6,492 nt of DNA, taken from NCBI GenBank assembly GCA_017960415.1, contig JAGCZE010000413.1, forward strand, positions 1 to 6,492, read 5' to 3'. Below the pieces are notes generated by a model. The model searched no databases, was not told where the DNA came from, and saw only the letters and a program-made list of their open reading frames with translations. The stretch's first letter is position 1. Each line of letters starts with the position of its first letter. The DNA is from Lachnospiraceae bacterium (GTDB taxonomy: Bacteria; Bacillota_A; Clostridia; Lachnospirales; Lachnospiraceae). The position numbers and the translations under genes are program-made. Below are positions 6,004 to 6,492 of this stretch, one piece after another.

Positions 6004-6492
6004 TTATTTCCCCAGCTTGTAAGAAAACGCTCTGTGCCATTCGCTTTTTCCTGCCAGGACGTCGCTTATGTCGCAGTATTCCACAATATATTTGGAATCA
6101 AAATCTTCAGCACTGTCATCGTATGTACCTTCGGAAATAAGGTTTTCAATGACTCTGTATATCCTGTCATTACAAACTTTGATGCTGTTGCCGGAATAAA
6201 CAGTCCGCTTGGTGCTGATGGATTTTTCAGGGGCGCGGGGGTCTACGTAATCTATCTCGCCAAGCTTAGTACCCCAGTTGTCATTTCCGATACCGTAAAG
6301 CATTACCCGGTTATTGAAAACGACCACCAGCATATCCTTATAAGTATTCATTTCGAAAATGTAATTATGTCCTTTGATCCCATCAAACTCTTCATCGGCT
6401 ATATCAATACCGATACGCTTTTCACCGAGTTCATGTCCGTACTCGTCGCGAACCTGAATCACGAGATGCCCGCCATCCCGCACTTCATCATA
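6004..6492 (-). CDS. C-terminal part of a paralogue of the secreted protein at 1405-3057, 5' end beyond window
   Basis: Runs on the minus strand with TAA at 6006-6004 and stays open to the right edge. The GTG at 6483 is not a convincing start, since codons Y-D-E precede it in frame. The visible 162 residues align with the C-terminus of the 1405-3057 product. MLYGIGNDNWGTKLGEI matches LIYGITDDSWGKKLGEI, CNDRIYRVI matches ANDRIYMI, and a final DVLAGKSEWHRAFSYKLGK matches DIITGNGEWKEAFRYYRGR. The signal peptide and linker, if present, lie outside the window. It converges on the permease gene with 8 bp between stop codons and must be transcribed separately. Function unknown; paralogy is clear by eye. 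Confidence 0.85.
   Translation of the reverse strand, partial: YDEVRDGGHLVIQVRDEYGHELGEKRIGIDIADEEFDGIKGHNYIFEMNTYKDMLVVVFNNRVMLYGIGNDNWGTKLGEIDYVDPRAPEKSISTKRTVYSGNSIKVCNDRIYRVIENLISEGTYDDSAEDFDSKYIVEYCDISDVLAGKSEWHRAFSYKLGK

Overview
The window looks like a chromosomal segment from a Gram-positive Clostridia-type bacterium, most likely Lachnospiraceae. This is inferred from three things: an AgrC-like GHKL sensor kinase, a signal-peptide protein of the 'LC..PDC.H..ESC' type that I associate with gut and rumen Lachnospiraceae, and purine-rich GGAGG-type ribosome binding sites. No rRNA, tRNA, CRISPR array, insertion sequence or phage gene was seen.

Layout. (1) Positions 1-1136 (+): the 3' part of a membrane sensor histidine kinase, cut by the window edge. 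Its ATP-lid region has been expanded by tandem copies of a 30-bp unit. (2) Positions 1137-1404: a 268-bp intergenic region. It holds two perfect 12-bp direct repeats 21 bp apart (ACCACTTCTGCA), a weak -35 and good -10 just downstream, and a 14-bp perfect palindrome. This is the layout expected of a promoter activated by a LytTR-type response regulator. (3) Positions 1405-3057 (+): a secreted, probably lipid-anchored protein with a long Gly/Asn/Asp linker and a repeat-rich, propeller-like C-terminal region. (4) Positions 3141-3995 (+): an ABC transporter ATPase whose frame is complete from ATG to stop, except for an in-frame TAA at codon 10, upstream of Walker A. (5) Positions 4001-5995 (+): a 664-residue membrane protein, probably the ABC-2-like permease partner. 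Its two halves are recognisably duplicated and are separated by a charged helical loop. (6) Positions 6004-6492 (-): the C-terminal part of a paralogue of the protein in (3), convergent with the permease and running off the window.

Working model (inference): the kinase and an unseen LytTR response regulator, probably encoded just upstream, sense an extracellular signal. They switch on the promoter at about 1217-1245, which drives a surface protein plus an ABC exporter or resistance-type transporter. The nonsense codon in the ATPase suggests the transporter is being lost in this strain, works with an ATPase supplied in trans, or depends on readthrough. A sequencing error is also possible. The strongest points for a second look are the repeat-expanded ATP lid, the internal stop codon, and the paired direct repeats with their third, inverted half-site over the -10.
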